In this document: one piece after another, positions 6,757-14,312 of the stretch
Position numbering within the stretch: position 1 is the first letter of the stretch
Layout: each line of letters starts with the position of its first letter
Assembly: GCA_900765115.1 (NCBI GenBank)
Contig: CAAFQK010000059.1
Span: 1 to 33,167 of the forward strand
Reading direction: 5' to 3'
DNA: 33,167 bases
Source: an uncultured Collinsella sp.
GTDB taxonomy: Bacteria; Actinomycetota; Coriobacteriia; Coriobacteriales; Coriobacteriaceae
Notes under the pieces: generated by a model
What the model was told of the DNA's origin: nothing
Seen by the model: the letters and a program-made list of their open reading frames with translations, nothing else
The model's database searches: none
Program-made: the position numbers and the translations under genes

Positions 6757-7000
6757 GATTTTAACAGCGATTGCACTGGCGACGACTGTCGCGGCTGGTG
6801 CCTTTGCTGGTTATAAAATTGCGACAGACGATGAACTTCGAGGTCGTTTGCTTCGTGGCGCGCAAGATATCGTGGATACTTCCAAAAAGAAAATGGATGT
6901 TATGACGGAAGATGTTGCCATGCGTACTGCTCAGGTAACGAAGAATCCCAAGATTAATCAAGGTTGGGTTAGCAACCAATGGGAAAATGTAGGCTATTAG
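6746..7000 (+). CDS. Small YtxH-like membrane-anchored protein
   Basis: An 84-residue protein with one N-terminal hydrophobic segment (ILTAIALATTVAAGAFAGYKIA, about 5-26) followed by a charged, helical tail (LRGRLLRGAQDIVDTSKKKMDV) ending NQWENVGY. The pattern (Gly/Ala-rich membrane helix plus Lys/Asp-rich helix) resembles YtxH-family proteins, whose function is poorly known. The ATG at 6746 is set by AAGGAGG (6734-6740) 5 bases before it. It lies inside the end of parB, so its translation is probably coupled to ParB. It is the last gene of the parAB unit and ends before a hairpin at 7032. Confidence 0.8.
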   Translation: MRNKILTAIALATTVAAGAFAGYKIATDDELRGRLLRGAQDIVDTSKKKMDVMTEDVAMRTAQVTKNPKINQGWVSNQWENVGY

Positions 7001-7031
7001 GTACCTAACAATTACTCAGCATATTTTGAGA

Positions 7032-7068
7032 GGTCCTTGTCTGATTCACGAGACAGGGACCCCTTATT
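7032..7068 (+). terminator. Probable terminator of the rsmG-parAB unit
   Basis: The stem GGTCCTTGTCT (7032-7042) / AGACAGGGACC (7051-7061), with one G-T wobble and an 8-base loop, is followed by CCTTATTTT. The T run is interrupted, so efficiency is uncertain. Confidence 0.7.
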
Positions 7069-7116
7069 TTGGCCGTAAAACATGGGACAGTTAGCAGCTG
7101 ATTCAAAATTAAGGTC

Positions 7117-7161
7117 AATAAATGAAACGACCCCGCTTGCATATTCTGCAACCGGGGTCGT
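7117..7161 (-). terminator. Probable terminator of rlmN
   Basis: The long stem ACGACCCCG.TTGCA (7127-7141) / TGCAA.CGGGGTCGT (7147-7161) has one mismatched position. Read on the minus strand it is followed by TTCATTTATT. It lies 39 bases past the rlmN stop. Confidence 0.75.
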
Positions 7162-7165
7162 TCGA

Positions 7166-7181
7166 TGTTTCACATGAAACG
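7166..7181. promoter_or_regulatory. Degenerate parS-like site
   Basis: TGTTTCACATGAAACG matches the parS palindrome at 14 of 16 positions; the central CG step is CA and the last base differs. It lies between the rlmN stop and its terminator, in the convergent gap at the end of the par locus. It could be a fourth, weaker ParB site or a decayed copy. Confidence 0.5.
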
Positions 7182-7199
7182 TTTTGGGGTGCGACTCCC

Positions 7200-8252
7200 C
7201 TATGCGTTCTTCTGAACCTTGAAGCGCTGCTTCAGCTGTCCGCAAGCGGCGTCAATATCGTTACCACGGGAGTTACGAATCGTGGTCTCGATGCCACGGG
7301 ACTCAAGGCGACGCTGAAGATCTTCGACCTTGTGGATCGGAGACGGCTTGAGCGGGCTGCCCTCAATGTCGTTGAGCTGAATCAGATTGACGTGGCACAG
7401 CGTTCCCTCGCAGAAGTCGCAAAGTGCCTGCATCTCAGGATTAGTATCGTTGACGCCTTCAATCATTGCGTATTCGTAGGTCGGGCGGCGTCCGGTCTTC
7501 TCGGTGTAAAGCTGCAGGGCCTCGTGAAGGCGCAGCAACGTGTATTTCTTAACGCCGGGCATAAGCTTGTTGCGCGTAGACTGGATAGCGGAGTGCAGCG
7601 AGACGGCGAGCGTAAACTGTTCGGGAATGTCGGCGAACTTGCGAATGCCGGGAATAACGCCGCTGGTGGACACGGTAAGGTGGCGTGCACCAATACCGAT
7701 ACCGTCGGGATCGTTAAGAATGCGAAGGGCCTTAAGCACCTCATCATAGTTGGCGAAGGGCTCGCCCTGGCCCATAAAGACGACGCTCGTCGCGCGCTCG
7801 CCAAAATCGTTAGAAACATGGAGCACCTGGTCGACGATTTCCTGTGCGGTCAGCGAGCGTTTAAGGCCGTTGAGGCCGGTGGCGCAAAAGGCGCAGCCCA
7901 TGCCACAGCCGGCCTGGGTGGAAACGCAGACGGACAGCTTGTTGCGGCGCGGCATACCAACCGTCTCGACAGAAATGCCGTCGTGATACTCGAGAAGATA
8001 CTTGCGAGAGCCGTCCTTGGAAACCTGTTTGGTGAGCTCTGTCGGCGTATCGAAGGCAAAGGCCTCTTTAAGCTGCTCGCGGAAAGCCTTGGGCAGGTTG
8101 GTCATATCATCAAACGAACAAACGTTCTTTTCAAAGACCCATTCAATGAGCTGCTTCGCGCGGAAAGCGGGCTGGCCAAGTTCGGCAACAAGCTCGCGGA
8201 TATCGTTTTGGCTCAAGTCGCGAATGTCCTGAGATTTAGTCCTGGGATTCAT
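7200..8252 (-). CDS. rlmN: Dual-specificity 23S rRNA/tRNA (adenine-C2)-methyltransferase RlmN
   Basis: A 350-residue radical-SAM enzyme of normal family length. The cluster motif CGMGCAFC (Cys-x3-Cys-x2-Cys) follows SVCVSTQAG. Other RlmN landmarks are the N-terminal GQPAFRAKQLIEWVF, VVFMGQGEPFANYDEV, LTVSTSGVIPGI, LAVSLHS and the late catalytic-Cys region (DIDAACGQL). It methylates C2 of A2503 in 23S rRNA and A37 of some tRNAs through a protein-bound methyl intermediate. The minus-strand ATG at 8252 is preceded by AAAGG. It is divergent from ddl across an 85-bp gap that must hold both promoters; TACAAT at 8292-8297 is a plausible -10 for ddl. Confidence 0.96.
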   Translation of the reverse strand: MNPRTKSQDIRDLSQNDIRELVAELGQPAFRAKQLIEWVFEKNVCSFDDMTNLPKAFREQLKEAFAFDTPTELTKQVSKDGSRKYLLEYHDGISVETVGMPRRNKLSVCVSTQAGCGMGCAFCATGLNGLKRSLTAQEIVDQVLHVSNDFGERATSVVFMGQGEPFANYDEVLKALRILNDPDGIGIGARHLTVSTSGVIPGIRKFADIPEQFTLAVSLHSAIQSTRNKLMPGVKKYTLLRLHEALQLYTEKTGRRPTYEYAMIEGVNDTNPEMQALCDFCEGTLCHVNLIQLNDIEGSPLKPSPIHKVEDLQRRLESRGIETTIRNSRGNDIDAACGQLKQRFKVQKNA

Positions 8253-8337
8253 GGAAGCCTTTCGATTTTGGGGAAACGTAGAGGGTATCGCTACAATATG
8301 GTATCAGCTGCAGAAATTATAGAGGAGGAGTCTGCCC

Positions 8338-9303
8338 ATGCCGGGTAAAAGCCTGGAGAACATGCACGTAGCGGTCTTGGCGGGCGGTCATTCCGCTGAG
8401 CGCGAGATCTCACTCAATTCGGGAAAGAACGTTGTGGTGGCACTGAAGGAAGCCGGCTACACCTCGGTGGAGCTGCTCGATACGGCCGCTGATGACTTTA
8501 TGGTAACCATGGCAACCGGGGGCTTTGACGTGGCGTTTATCGCCATGCACGGTGCCGGCGGCGAGGATGGTGCCATGCAGGGCGCCATGGAGACCCTGGG
8601 TATCCCCTACACGGCCTCGGGCGTGCTTGCTAGCGCCTGCGGTGCCGACAAAGAGGTCTCTAAGCTCCTGTACGCCAAGGCGGGCATTCCCATTGCCCCC
8701 GGCCTTGCGCTCGAGGTGGGCGATGAAGTCGATATCGATCATATCGTCGAGGTTTGTGGCGAGCGCAGCTTTGTGAAGCCGGCCGTCAACGGTTCCAGCT
8801 ATGGCATTTCCCTGGTCCATGAGCCCTCCGAGCTGCCCGCGGCAATTGCCAAGGCGTTTGAGTACGGCGACAAAGTGCTGGTCGAGAAGTGCATCGAGGG
8901 TACCGAGATCACCGTCGGCGTGTACGGCGAGGACGACGTGCGCGCCCTGCCGATTGTCGAGATTCGCAAACCCGAGGACTGTGAGTTCTACGATTTGGAC
9001 GTGAAGTATGTCGACCCTACGGACATCCATCGTATTCCGGCGCAGATTTCACCCGAGAATTACGCTCGCGCGCAGGAGCTTGCCTGTGCTGCTCACAAGG
9101 CCCTCGGTTGCCTGGGCATTTCGCGCAGCGATTTTATCGTGAGCGAGGACGGCCCCGTCATCCTCGAGACCAATACCATTCCCGGCATGACCGATACGTC
9201 GCTGTATCCGGATGAGATTCGCCACACCGACGACATGACGTTCCCGCAGGTCTGTGACAGCCTGATCCGTATGGGCCTTCGTCGAGCGGGCATTGCATGC
9301 TAA
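8338..9303 (+). CDS. ddl: D-alanine--D-alanine ligase
   Basis: A 321-residue ATP-grasp ligase of normal length. The N-terminal loop VAVLAGGHSAEREISL, the GEDGAMQG loop, the ATP-grasp lid FVKPAVNGSSYGISLV, EKCIEGTEITVGV, the omega-loop FYDLDVKY and the metal-binding end VILETNTIPGMTDTSLYP are all present. The Lys-Tyr of the omega loop is retained, as in D-Ala-D-Ala rather than D-Ala-D-Lac enzymes. It joins two D-alanines in the cytoplasm for peptidoglycan precursors. The ATG at 8338 follows GAGGAGGAG. The last codons overlap the next gene by 7 bases, implying coupling. Confidence 0.96.
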   Translation: MPGKSLENMHVAVLAGGHSAEREISLNSGKNVVVALKEAGYTSVELLDTAADDFMVTMATGGFDVAFIAMHGAGGEDGAMQGAMETLGIPYTASGVLASACGADKEVSKLLYAKAGIPIAPGLALEVGDEVDIDHIVEVCGERSFVKPAVNGSSYGISLVHEPSELPAAIAKAFEYGDKVLVEKCIEGTEITVGVYGEDDVRALPIVEIRKPEDCEFYDLDVKYVDPTDIHRIPAQISPENYARAQELACAAHKALGCLGISRSDFIVSEDGPVILETNTIPGMTDTSLYPDEIRHTDDMTFPQVCDSLIRMGLRRAGIAC

Positions 9304-12191
9304 TCGAGGACGCGGTTTCGTCAGGAACGCCGCAGTTTGTCATCGACTCCTATGCCACGCTTGCCGAACGCGCCAAAACGCAGTCCTTCGGCCTTATCGA
9401 GGAAGATGTGATTGTCCTCGATACCGAGACCACAGGTCTTTCGGTTCAGGACAACGAGCTGATCGAGATCTCGGCGGCCCGCCTTTCGGGCCGCGAGATC
9501 GTCGACCGCTTCGATGCCTTCGTGCATCCCAAGCAGCTGATTCCCGCCGAGATTACCGAGCTCACGAGCATTACAAATGCCGATGTGGCAGATGCCCCGT
9601 CGGCCGTTGAGGCCGTCGCTGCTCTCGCCGATTTTGTCGGTGGTTGCCCGGTGATCGCACATAACGCCACGTTCGACCGCTCGTTTATCGAGTCGGTCAA
9701 AGGCGGCGTCAACGTGAGCGATATTTGGATCGATTCGCTGGCGCTGTCGCGCATCGCGCTTCCGCGCCTGGCCTCGCACAAGCTGTCTTTTATGGCCGAT
9801 CTGTTTGGCTGTGACTCGGTATCACACCGTGCCAATGCCGACGTCGACGCCCTGTGTGGCGTATGGCGCGTGTTGCTCGTGGCGCTCACCGACTTGCCTC
9901 AGGGCCTCATGGCGCGCCTAGCCGACATGCATACGGATGTGCCTTGGTCCTATCGTCCTATCTTCTCATTCTTGGCGGGGCAGAACCCTGGTTCTATCTT
10001 CTCTCTCAGCGCCGCTCGTGCTGACGTTCTCAAGGCCGATCGCGCCGACGATCGGGTGGACGCCGACGAACTGCCGGTCCTCAAGATGCCGAGTCGTGAG
10101 GAGATTGAGGCAGACTATGCGCCGGGTGGCCTGGTCAATCGCATGTATCCCACCTACGAGCCGCGTGATGAGCAGATCGCGATGGCGCTCGAGGTCCGCG
10201 ATGCGCTGGTCACGGGCACTCATCGTGTAATTGAGGCGGGCACGGGCGTCGGCAAATCGATGGCCTATCTGGTGCCTTTTGCCGAGGCAGCACGCCGTAA
10301 CAACATCACGGTTGGTATTGCGACCAAATCGAACAATCTCGCCGACCAGCTCATGTACCATGAGCTGCCAAAACTTGCCGAGCAACTGGACGGTGGTCTG
10401 TCATTTTGCGCTCTCAAGGGGTATGACCACTATCCGTGCCTGCGCAAGCTCGAGCGCATGAGCCGCGGCCAGGTCGAGATTACCACCAAGCGCGATCCGG
10501 CGGACACGCTCACGGCGGTCGCGGTCATTATGGCGTACGTCTGCCAATCAGCCGATGGCGACCTCGACTCGCTCGGCATTCGGTGGCGCAGCGTCAACCG
10601 TCCCGACTTTACGACGGCCTCGCGCGAGTGTGCTCGTCGCCTCTGCCCGTTTTTCCCTGATAAATGTTTGGTCCACGGCGCTCGCCGTCGTGCGGCGCAT
10701 GCCGATGTGGTGGTCACCAACCATTCCCTGCTGTTCCGCAATGTCGCGGCCGAGGGCAGGATTTTACCTCCGATTCGTCATTGGGTAATCGACGAGGCCC
10801 ATTCCATCGAGCGCGAGGCGCGCCGCCAGTGGGCGCGCGTGGTGTCGGCGGACGAATCACACGTTCTGTTTGAGCGCCTGGGTGGCTCGAGCACCGGCGC
10901 GCTAAGCCAGGTTTCCCGTGATTTGGCAACCTCCGAGGGCTCTACGCTCTATCCGGGCCTTACTGCCAAGGCGACGTCGACGGTTGCGCGCGCGAGCATG
11001 GCAATCGCCGACGTGTTCGATGGCGTTCGCGAGCTCGGCCGCCGTGCGCGTGGGGGTTATGACAATGCCAATCTATGGATTGGCCCCGAGCTGCGCGAAT
11101 CTGACGACTGGCATGATTTCTTACCGTCGGCCTACACTGCCATCGACGCATTGGAACAAGCTGACAAGAGCGTCGACGCGCTGGTGCAAGCCGTCGCCGC
11201 CGACAAGCCCGAGGTTGTTGTTGACCTGGGTGATATCTCGCGCCGCCTGCACGAGCTGGCCGAGAACCTCAAACTCATCATTGATGGCGCCGATGAACAC
11301 TACGTGTATTCGCTGCAGGTCAATCGCAGGTTGCGTGCCGGCGGAGAGTCGATGACCGCAGAGCGCATCGACATTGGTGAGGCCTTGGCAACCGAGTGGC
11401 TGCCCGAGGTTCACACGGCTATCTTTGCCTCGGCGACCATGACGGTGTCCAAAAGCTTTGAACACTTTAACCACGCGGTCGGCCTCGATCGCATCGGTGC
11501 TTCGACATCCTCATCGCTGCACTTGGATTCGAGCTACGACTTCGATTCGAACATGGCCGTAGTCGTTGCGGGCGATATCCCCGATCCGCGCGATCGTGAG
11601 AGCTATCTTACGGCGCTCGAGCGCGTGCTGGTCGACGCCCATCTTGCCATGGGCGGATCGGTGCTCACGCTGTTCACCAATCGGCGCGACATGGAAGACC
11701 TGTACGCCCGCGTTGAGCCCAAGATGGCCCGTGCGGGTCTGGAGCTCAACTGCCAGCAGCGCAACTCATCTCCTCGTCGCCTGCGCGACCGGTTTATCAA
11801 CGAGCCGACCTCGTCGCTTTTTGCTCTTAAGGCCTTTTGGGAGGGATTCGACGCCAGCGGCGAGACGCTGCGCTGCGTCATCATTCCCAAGCTGCCGTTC
11901 TCGAGCCCCACGGACCCGCTCTCGTGCGAGCGCAACCTGCGCGAAGACCGCGCTTGGGCGCGCTATTCGCTGCCCGAGGCGGTGCTCGAGGTCAAGCAGG
12001 CGGCCGGCCGCCTTATCCGCTCGTCGACCGATTGCGGCGTGCTGATTCTGGCCGACCCGCGCCTGGTGACGAAGGGCTACGGAAAGAAGTTCTTAACGTC
12101 GCTGCCCACGAGCTCCTACCAGCGCATCGAATCGGCGCAGATCGGGCACTATCTGCAACTGTGGCGTGCACGCCACGAGCGGCGGCGCTAA
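9297..12191 (+). CDS. dinG: Exonuclease-DinG fusion, DEAH-box Fe-S helicase
   Basis: This 964-residue protein has an N-terminal DEDDh 3'-5' exonuclease like DNA polymerase III epsilon (DTETTGL with D42/E44; H122 NATFD127; H177 RANAD182) followed by an XPD/DinG-type helicase. Walker A is GTGVGKS (315-321) and the DEAH box is D499-H502. An iron-sulphur domain between them has candidate ligands C381, C445, C450 and C457. Motif VI reads QAAGRLIRSS. The domain order and length match the Bacillus-type DinG with an active-looking exonuclease. Likely roles are R-loop, D-loop or damage processing. Its ATG lies inside the end of ddl. The stop overlaps the convergent WYL gene by 3 bases. Confidence 0.93.
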   Translation: MLIEDAVSSGTPQFVIDSYATLAERAKTQSFGLIEEDVIVLDTETTGLSVQDNELIEISAARLSGREIVDRFDAFVHPKQLIPAEITELTSITNADVADAPSAVEAVAALADFVGGCPVIAHNATFDRSFIESVKGGVNVSDIWIDSLALSRIALPRLASHKLSFMADLFGCDSVSHRANADVDALCGVWRVLLVALTDLPQGLMARLADMHTDVPWSYRPIFSFLAGQNPGSIFSLSAARADVLKADRADDRVDADELPVLKMPSREEIEADYAPGGLVNRMYPTYEPRDEQIAMALEVRDALVTGTHRVIEAGTGVGKSMAYLVPFAEAARRNNITVGIATKSNNLADQLMYHELPKLAEQLDGGLSFCALKGYDHYPCLRKLERMSRGQVEITTKRDPADTLTAVAVIMAYVCQSADGDLDSLGIRWRSVNRPDFTTASRECARRLCPFFPDKCLVHGARRRAAHADVVVTNHSLLFRNVAAEGRILPPIRHWVIDEAHSIEREARRQWARVVSADESHVLFERLGGSSTGALSQVSRDLATSEGSTLYPGLTAKATSTVARASMAIADVFDGVRELGRRARGGYDNANLWIGPELRESDDWHDFLPSAYTAIDALEQADKSVDALVQAVAADKPEVVVDLGDISRRLHELAENLKLIIDGADEHYVYSLQVNRRLRAGGESMTAERIDIGEALATEWLPEVHTAIFASATMTVSKSFEHFNHAVGLDRIGASTSSSLHLDSSYDFDSNMAVVVAGDIPDPRDRESYLTALERVLVDAHLAMGGSVLTLFTNRRDMEDLYARVEPKMARAGLELNCQQRNSSPRRLRDRFINEPTSSLFALKAFWEGFDASGETLRCVIIPKLPFSSPTDPLSCERNLREDRAWARYSLPEAVLEVKQAAGRLIRSSTDCGVLILADPRLVTKGYGKKFLTSLPTSSYQRIESAQIGHYLQLWRARHERRR

Positions 12192-13105
12192 AGCGGACAG
12201 ACGAGGGTCTTTGCCATATCGCACAGACGCTTTGACAGGGCGGGGTCATCCAAGATGCGGATGGCTCCGCCCGCTGCGATTACCTGGCTCAGTAGCCAAC
12301 GCTCGGAGCCATAATGCACGGTTACCGTTGCCATGTCTGCCCCGCTGCGCTCGATTAGGGTGATGCCGGCCCAGTCCAGATGCTCCGCCATATCGAATGG
12401 CATCAAGAGCTTTGCGCTACGCTGCGTCCGAGCAAGGGAATTGTGGAGGGATGTGACGTCCGGTGCATGAGGCACGACGGAGTCTTCCGTCAAGGCGAGT
12501 CCCTCGATTTTATCCATGCGATAGGTGCGCTGCTCATCGACCGCGATGTCCCAGGCAATCAGGTATGTTTGGTCGCCGTTTGCCGTAATGCGCAAGGGGT
12601 CGACCAGACGCTCACGTGGCCGTGCATCGTCCATCGAGCGATACGAGATGCGGCAGCGAACACCGTCCTGAATGGCGCAGCTCAGCTGCTGCCAGTGCGA
12701 CCCGTGGTTGACGGTGTCAAAGACGCGCTGGTTATAGCCGAGCTCTTCGGGTAGAAGGGCATGTCGAATCCGAGCTGCCGTATGCGGCTCGATCCCCAAC
12801 GATTCAAGTTCATGGTTGAGCACAGCGCCCTCGGCGGCACTCAAGCGCAGCGGTAGCACACGCCCGGCGTCACCGGTGAGGACCACACGCTCGCCGCGGC
12901 ATTCGCAGATGATGCGCGCGCCCGATTCTCGGTCCGCGAGCGTCGAGACGATCTCGAGAATCTCGTCGAGCGATACCCCCGTGATGTCAAAGCGACTGCA
13001 AATCTCGGTCCGTGTCATGCCGCTCTCGCCGGCGGCGTAGAGGGCCTCCATGATGTCGATGGCGCGCGAGAGTCTCTGCTCGCTGGTGAGTTTACGCACG
13101 GGCAT
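12188..13105 (-). CDS. WYL-domain transcriptional regulator (PafC-like partner)
   Basis: A 305-residue protein with an N-terminal winged helix (LTSEQRLSRAIDIMEALYAAGESGMTR... about 3-60) and a WYL domain in which DGVRCRISYRSMDD and QTYLIAWDIAVDEQRTYRMDKIEGL are visible. The WYL-type residues read YLIAWD. The upstream gene is a second WYL regulator overlapping by 14 bases. Tandem WYL proteins in actinobacteria (PafB/PafC) act as a heterodimeric activator of the RecA-independent DNA damage response. That function here is inference. The ATG at 13105 is preferred to an in-frame TTG at 13126, because the latter contains the AAAGGA ribosome site. Confidence 0.85.
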   Translation of the reverse strand: MPVRKLTSEQRLSRAIDIMEALYAAGESGMTRTEICSRFDITGVSLDEILEIVSTLADRESGARIICECRGERVVLTGDAGRVLPLRLSAAEGAVLNHELESLGIEPHTAARIRHALLPEELGYNQRVFDTVNHGSHWQQLSCAIQDGVRCRISYRSMDDARPRERLVDPLRITANGDQTYLIAWDIAVDEQRTYRMDKIEGLALTEDSVVPHAPDVTSLHNSLARTQRSAKLLMPFDMAEHLDWAGITLIERSGADMATVTVHYGSERWLLSQVIAAGGAIRILDDPALSKRLCDMAKTLVCPL

Positions 13106-14114
13106 ACTCGTGCACCGTCCTTTCAATGAGGTGGTTCCACGCCTGTTTGAGCGATTTGGGGGCCACGGGCCTCATGCCGTCCATGGCGTGGGCCATGCAA
13201 AATGAGGCGCCGGCTTCAAGATCGCGCATGTCAACGGTCCAGGTCCATCCCACATCGGTGTGTACGAGCTCACCTCGCCCACGCGTGAGACCGTTGATCA
13301 TATCGATCTGCGTCTGAGGGGCGAATGAGAACGTGGCTGCAACGGGCGGTCGGTCGGCAAAATCGAATTCAAAGAACAGGTAGTCGCTGAGGTTGAAGTC
13401 CGCGGGGATGACGTAGGCCTTCGAAGGACGCCAAGCGCGAACGATACGGTCGCAGCGGAATGTCCTGATGTCGTCGGTGACGTTGTCGAGGCCGCAGAAG
13501 TAAGCCACGCCCTCGCGCTCGAACATGCCGTAGACGCAGACGGTACGTTCTCTCTGCTCGCCGCGTCCGTTCTGATATAAAAATCGCAGCGCGCATCGCT
13601 CGGCAAAGGCGCTCCAAACCGCATCGACGGTGGGAGAGCGGCTGATCGGCGCCTCGTCTACCGTCGTCCTGCCGGTGAGATAGGCAATCTTGGAGCGAAT
13701 ATCGGCAAGCGGTGCGGCAAAAGTGGATGAGCCGGCCGCTAGTGTCTGGTCGATGGCGTTGAGCAGGATATCGGCGTCGTCTGCGGTAATGAGGCCGCCT
13801 GCCGCAAACGTGTGCTCGCGGTCGATTGTCCACGAGCTTTCCTCGGTCTCCTGCGCGCCGGTGGGGCGAACCTCCTTGATTAAGATGCCGCGTTCGAGCA
13901 GCTTGTCACGATCGCGTCGAAACTTGCGCTTATCCGAGTCGATATTGCCCGAGCCATATCCCAGGTCAGAATCCAAGACGATCTGCTCGGTCGTCAGCGG
14001 TTCGGGGGAGCTATTGAGCACAAAGAAAAGATTGAGGATGCGCTGAGCCGTTTTATCGAAACTGGGCTCCGAATTTCCCTTTTTAATTGTCTCGGTCGTG
14101 TCGCTTGCCGTCAT
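13092..14114 (-). CDS. WYL-domain transcriptional regulator (PafB-like partner)
   Basis: A 340-residue protein with a Ser/Thr-rich start, a predicted winged helix (TAQRILNLFFVLNSSPEPLT, about 21-85), and a WYL domain recognised by CALRFLYQNGRGEQRERTV, GMFEREGVAYFCGLD and RTFRCDRIVRAW. A C-terminal extension follows, with a beta-rich part and the helix LKQAWNHLIERT. The ATG at 14114 follows GAGGA with a 5-base gap. It is the first gene of a two-gene minus-strand unit with the second WYL regulator. The 198-bp divergent gap to the next plus-strand gene should contain the promoters; TATACT at 14239-14244 is one plausible -10 for the rightward gene. Confidence 0.85.
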   Translation of the reverse strand: MTASDTTETIKKGNSEPSFDKTAQRILNLFFVLNSSPEPLTTEQIVLDSDLGYGSGNIDSDKRKFRRDRDKLLERGILIKEVRPTGAQETEESSWTIDREHTFAAGGLITADDADILLNAIDQTLAAGSSTFAAPLADIRSKIAYLTGRTTVDEAPISRSPTVDAVWSAFAERCALRFLYQNGRGEQRERTVCVYGMFEREGVAYFCGLDNVTDDIRTFRCDRIVRAWRPSKAYVIPADFNLSDYLFFEFDFADRPPVAATFSFAPQTQIDMINGLTRGRGELVHTDVGWTWTVDMRDLEAGASFCMAHAMDGMRPVAPKSLKQAWNHLIERTVHEYARA

Positions 14115-14312
14115 AGAGTCCTCGCATGAGAAGGTGGTTTGCTGCCATGATTTTAGTCCGATATGGAGATTAGGCTATATCCTTGTCCGCTCGGGGCGTT
14201 AAGATGGCCCGAATTCGGTCGTTTGCGCTCGCTCGGGGTATACTTTCGACTATATACGGTTCTAATGTGCATGCATTGGGCCTATTTGTCGGATTATGGA
14301 TGTGGAGCGCAC

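Noticed and set aside
7012..7245. A 77-codon minus-strand frame after rlmN
   Set aside because: It crosses the rlmN stop, the degenerate parS site and the terminator hairpin, and has no coding pattern.
7122..8348. A 408-codon plus-strand frame opposite rlmN
   Set aside because: RlmN motifs on the minus strand are unambiguous, and the plus frame lacks any ribosome site and starts within the rlmN terminator.
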